Part shown: positions 4,741 to 5,857 of the stretch, one piece after another
Position numbering within the stretch: position 1 is the first letter of the stretch
Layout of the letters: every line of letters begins with the position of its first letter
Origin: Methanobacteriaceae archaeon
GTDB taxonomy: Archaea; Methanobacteriota; Methanobacteria; Methanobacteriales; Methanobacteriaceae
Length of the DNA: 5,857 nucleotides
NCBI GenBank assembly: GCA_030681145.1
Contig: JAUXXK010000029.1
Location: 1-5,857, forward strand
Reading direction: 5' to 3'
Notes under the pieces: model-generated
Database searches by the model: none
What the model was told of the DNA's origin: nothing
What the model saw: only the letters and a program-made list of their open reading frames with translations
Made by a program: the position numbers and the translations under genes

Positions 4741-5178
4741 ATGATTCACAATATTTCCTATAGAGTTTTTATTCAGGCAACTGAAAATAAAAAAAAAGTA
4801 GAAGAAGCTTTGAATACCATCTTTTCTTTGGCTTCACCCGAAATAGAAGAAACTGAAGGTTATTACAATAATCCCGTTACTATACTCAGCCAAAAAATTA
4901 CTAAAAAAAGAGAAATCAAAGAATTTATTAAAAAACTTCTGGAAATGGATAAAGAAGATATTATAGAAATATCTCATGATTTTCAAAGAAAAATAGATGA
5001 TAATGGGAACTTTTTTCTCAGATTTGATAAACAAGAGGCCTTTTTGGGAAACTGGAAAGTGGTGGAACATGGTGATGCCATCCACGTAAAAATAAAAATT
5101 GCTGCTTATCCTGCAAAAAAAGAAGTAGCACTTAAAATAGTCCATGAAATCATGGAGATAAAGGATAAAACTATTTAA
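4741..5178 (+). CDS. COG1325 / PF01877 RNA-binding protein, predicted exosome-associated
   Basis: A 145-residue protein of the archaeal RNA-binding family COG1325 (PF01877), described as a predicted exosome subunit because it is encoded near RNA-processing genes. Its biochemical role is not firmly established. Seen: the MIHNISYRVFIQATE start typical of the family, which fixes the ATG; GYYNNP (40-45); a helical KREIKEFIKKLL segment (56-67); RFDKQEA (94-100); and the signature GDAIHVKIKIAAYP (111-124) followed by the last helix. The length is normal for the family. It lies between rpl15e and rnp3, as in Methanothermobacter. The spacers on both sides are long (171 and 184 bases), and no strong Shine-Dalgarno precedes it. 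A T7 run follows the stop codon. Confidence 0.88.
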   Translation: MIHNISYRVFIQATENKKKVEEALNTIFSLASPEIEETEGYYNNPVTILSQKITKKREIKEFIKKLLEMDKEDIIEISHDFQRKIDDNGNFFLRFDKQEAFLGNWKVVEHGDAIHVKIKIAAYPAKKEVALKIVHEIMEIKDKTI

Positions 5179-5196
5179 TTGATGTAAATTAACCTA

Positions 5197-5203
5197 TTTT
5201 TTT
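5197..5203 (+). terminator. T7 run after the COG1325 gene
   Basis: Seven T in a row, 19 bases after the stop codon, is a plausible archaeal oligo-T terminator. No stable hairpin precedes it. Confidence 0.4.
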
Positions 5204-5276
5204 ATACGAACGATTCAATTAAAGTTTAACCTTATTTAAATAATTAGATTTATCTACTATTATTTAATAAAAATAT

Positions 5277-5300
5277 TATCAATTACCTTACTATCAATTA
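5277..5300. repeat. Direct repeat TATCAATTA upstream of rnp3
   Basis: TATCAATTA occurs at 5277-5285 and 5292-5300, with a 15-bp period, shortly before the rnp3 TATA box. It could be a regulator site, but it may be a chance repeat in AT-rich DNA. Confidence 0.25.
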
Positions 5301-5316
5301 TTATTGAAAAAATTTT

Positions 5317-5332
5317 ATTTATAATATATAAA
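5317..5332 (+). promoter_or_regulatory. TATA box region of rnp3
   Basis: TTTATAATATATAA-type sequence is TATA-rich and lies 30-45 bases before the proposed TTG start, predicting transcription near 5345-5350 and a leader under 20 bases. A nine-codon frame (ATG 5332 to TAA 5361) lies mostly upstream of the expected start. Confidence 0.45.
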
Positions 5333-5362
5333 TGGACTTTGTCCGGGAATTATCTGATTAAA

Positions 5363-5857
5363 TTGAAATTTTACGATTTTCATATTCAGGGAAGCAATTT
5401 CGCAGCTGATAAAAAGCTGATACAGGAAGCCAAGAGATTGGGATATGCTGGTGTTTCATTATTATATTCCAAAGAAGAATATCCTAAATCTAAGGTATAT
5501 CTTAAAGGTATTGAGCAAGAAATAAATGAAACTGTTCCATCATCTAATATGGACTCTGAGGTTAATTCTTCAAAAAAATCCTTTGAAGCCATACCTGGAA
5601 TTAAAATTTTCCCAAAAAACTCAGAAGATCTTAAAAAGCAGGTTAGAAATTCCAGAAAAAAAACTGAGGTTTTGATGGCTGTTGGTGGGGATTTAAAGAT
5701 AAATCGTGCCGCCTGTGAAAATATTAAACTGGATATTTTATCTCGGCCTTATTATAAACGTAGAGATTGTGGAATAAATCATGTACTTGCTAAAGAGGCT
5801 GCAAAAAATCAAGTAACAATTGAATTAAATATCTGTGATATTTTAAGAGCAAAATCT
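5363..5857 (+). CDS. rnp3: RNase P protein subunit p30 (Rnp3), 3' end outside window
   Basis: The first 165 residues of archaeal RNase P component 3 (Rpp30/p30 family). This TIM-barrel-like protein pairs with Pop5/Rnp2 and supports the RNase P RNA in removing tRNA 5' leaders. Seen: the family start KFYDFHIQG (2-10), LIQEAKRLGYAGVSLLY (19-35), the VLMAVGGDLKINRAACEN region (103-120), and DILSRPYYKRRDCGINHVLA (124-143) followed by VTIELNI (151-157). These are the best conserved parts of the family. Residues 51-75 look like a hydrophilic loop. Family proteins are about 230-240 residues, so roughly 70 are missing. No ATG is available at the family start. TTG 5363 is chosen because it places KFYD at residue 2; TTG 5339 is the only nearby alternative and would add eight residues. 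No clear Shine-Dalgarno is seen. Confidence 0.92.
   Translation, partial: MKFYDFHIQGSNFAADKKLIQEAKRLGYAGVSLLYSKEEYPKSKVYLKGIEQEINETVPSSNMDSEVNSSKKSFEAIPGIKIFPKNSEDLKKQVRNSRKKTEVLMAVGGDLKINRAACENIKLDILSRPYYKRRDCGINHVLAKEAAKNQVTIELNICDILRAKS

Noticed and set aside
4834..5145. 103-codon minus-strand frame across the COG1325 gene
   Set aside because: Antisense shadow: its Phe/Tyr-rich composition comes from the Lys/Glu-rich sense strand.
5386..5592. 68-codon minus-strand frame inside rnp3
   Set aside because: Antisense shadow of the recognisable RNase P p30 sequence.

Overview
The window is very AT-rich archaeal DNA, most likely from a mesophilic member of the Methanobacteriales (Methanobacterium or a close relative). 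The evidence is the order rpl15e, then a COG1325 (PF01877) RNA-binding protein, then the RNase P p30 subunit rnp3, all on the + strand. This arrangement is known from Methanothermobacter and relatives. TATA-type promoters, GGAGG/GGTG ribosome binding sites and T-rich terminators support an archaeon.

Left part (1-2600). A minus-strand AlkD-like DNA alkylation repair gene runs off the left edge. It is divergent from a plus-strand six-helix potassium channel with a TTVGYGD filter and a coiled-coil tail; 345 bases without a convincing gene separate the two. The channel is convergent with a 50-residue ribbon-helix-helix regulator (minus strand, 1916-2068), which carries a perfect 19-bp inverted repeat at its own promoter. 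Behind it, also on the minus strand, is a 60-residue orphan that probably starts at TTG.

Middle part (2520-3870). A carboxymuconolactone-decarboxylase-fold protein with no cysteine has a textbook promoter and ribosome binding site. A 210-residue helical protein that I cannot assign follows. Its start region carries a perfect 9-bp inverted repeat, and its early coding part is clearly GC-richer than the rest.

Right part (3870-5857). This is the conserved translation/RNA-processing block: ribosomal protein L15e, the COG1325 protein (predicted exosome-associated) and the first 165 residues of RNase P protein p30, which starts at TTG and runs off the right edge. Gaps of 171 and 184 bases with T-tracts and new TATA boxes separate the three genes, so they may be separately transcribed here.

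The most interesting signal is the rpl15e leader (about 3940-4023). It is GC-richer than its surroundings and can be drawn by hand in two mutually exclusive ways. In one, four local hairpins leave the Shine-Dalgarno free. In the other, CUCUUU pairs with AAAGAG over half of the Shine-Dalgarno and encloses two of the hairpins. This would suit autoregulation by L15e, but it is untested.
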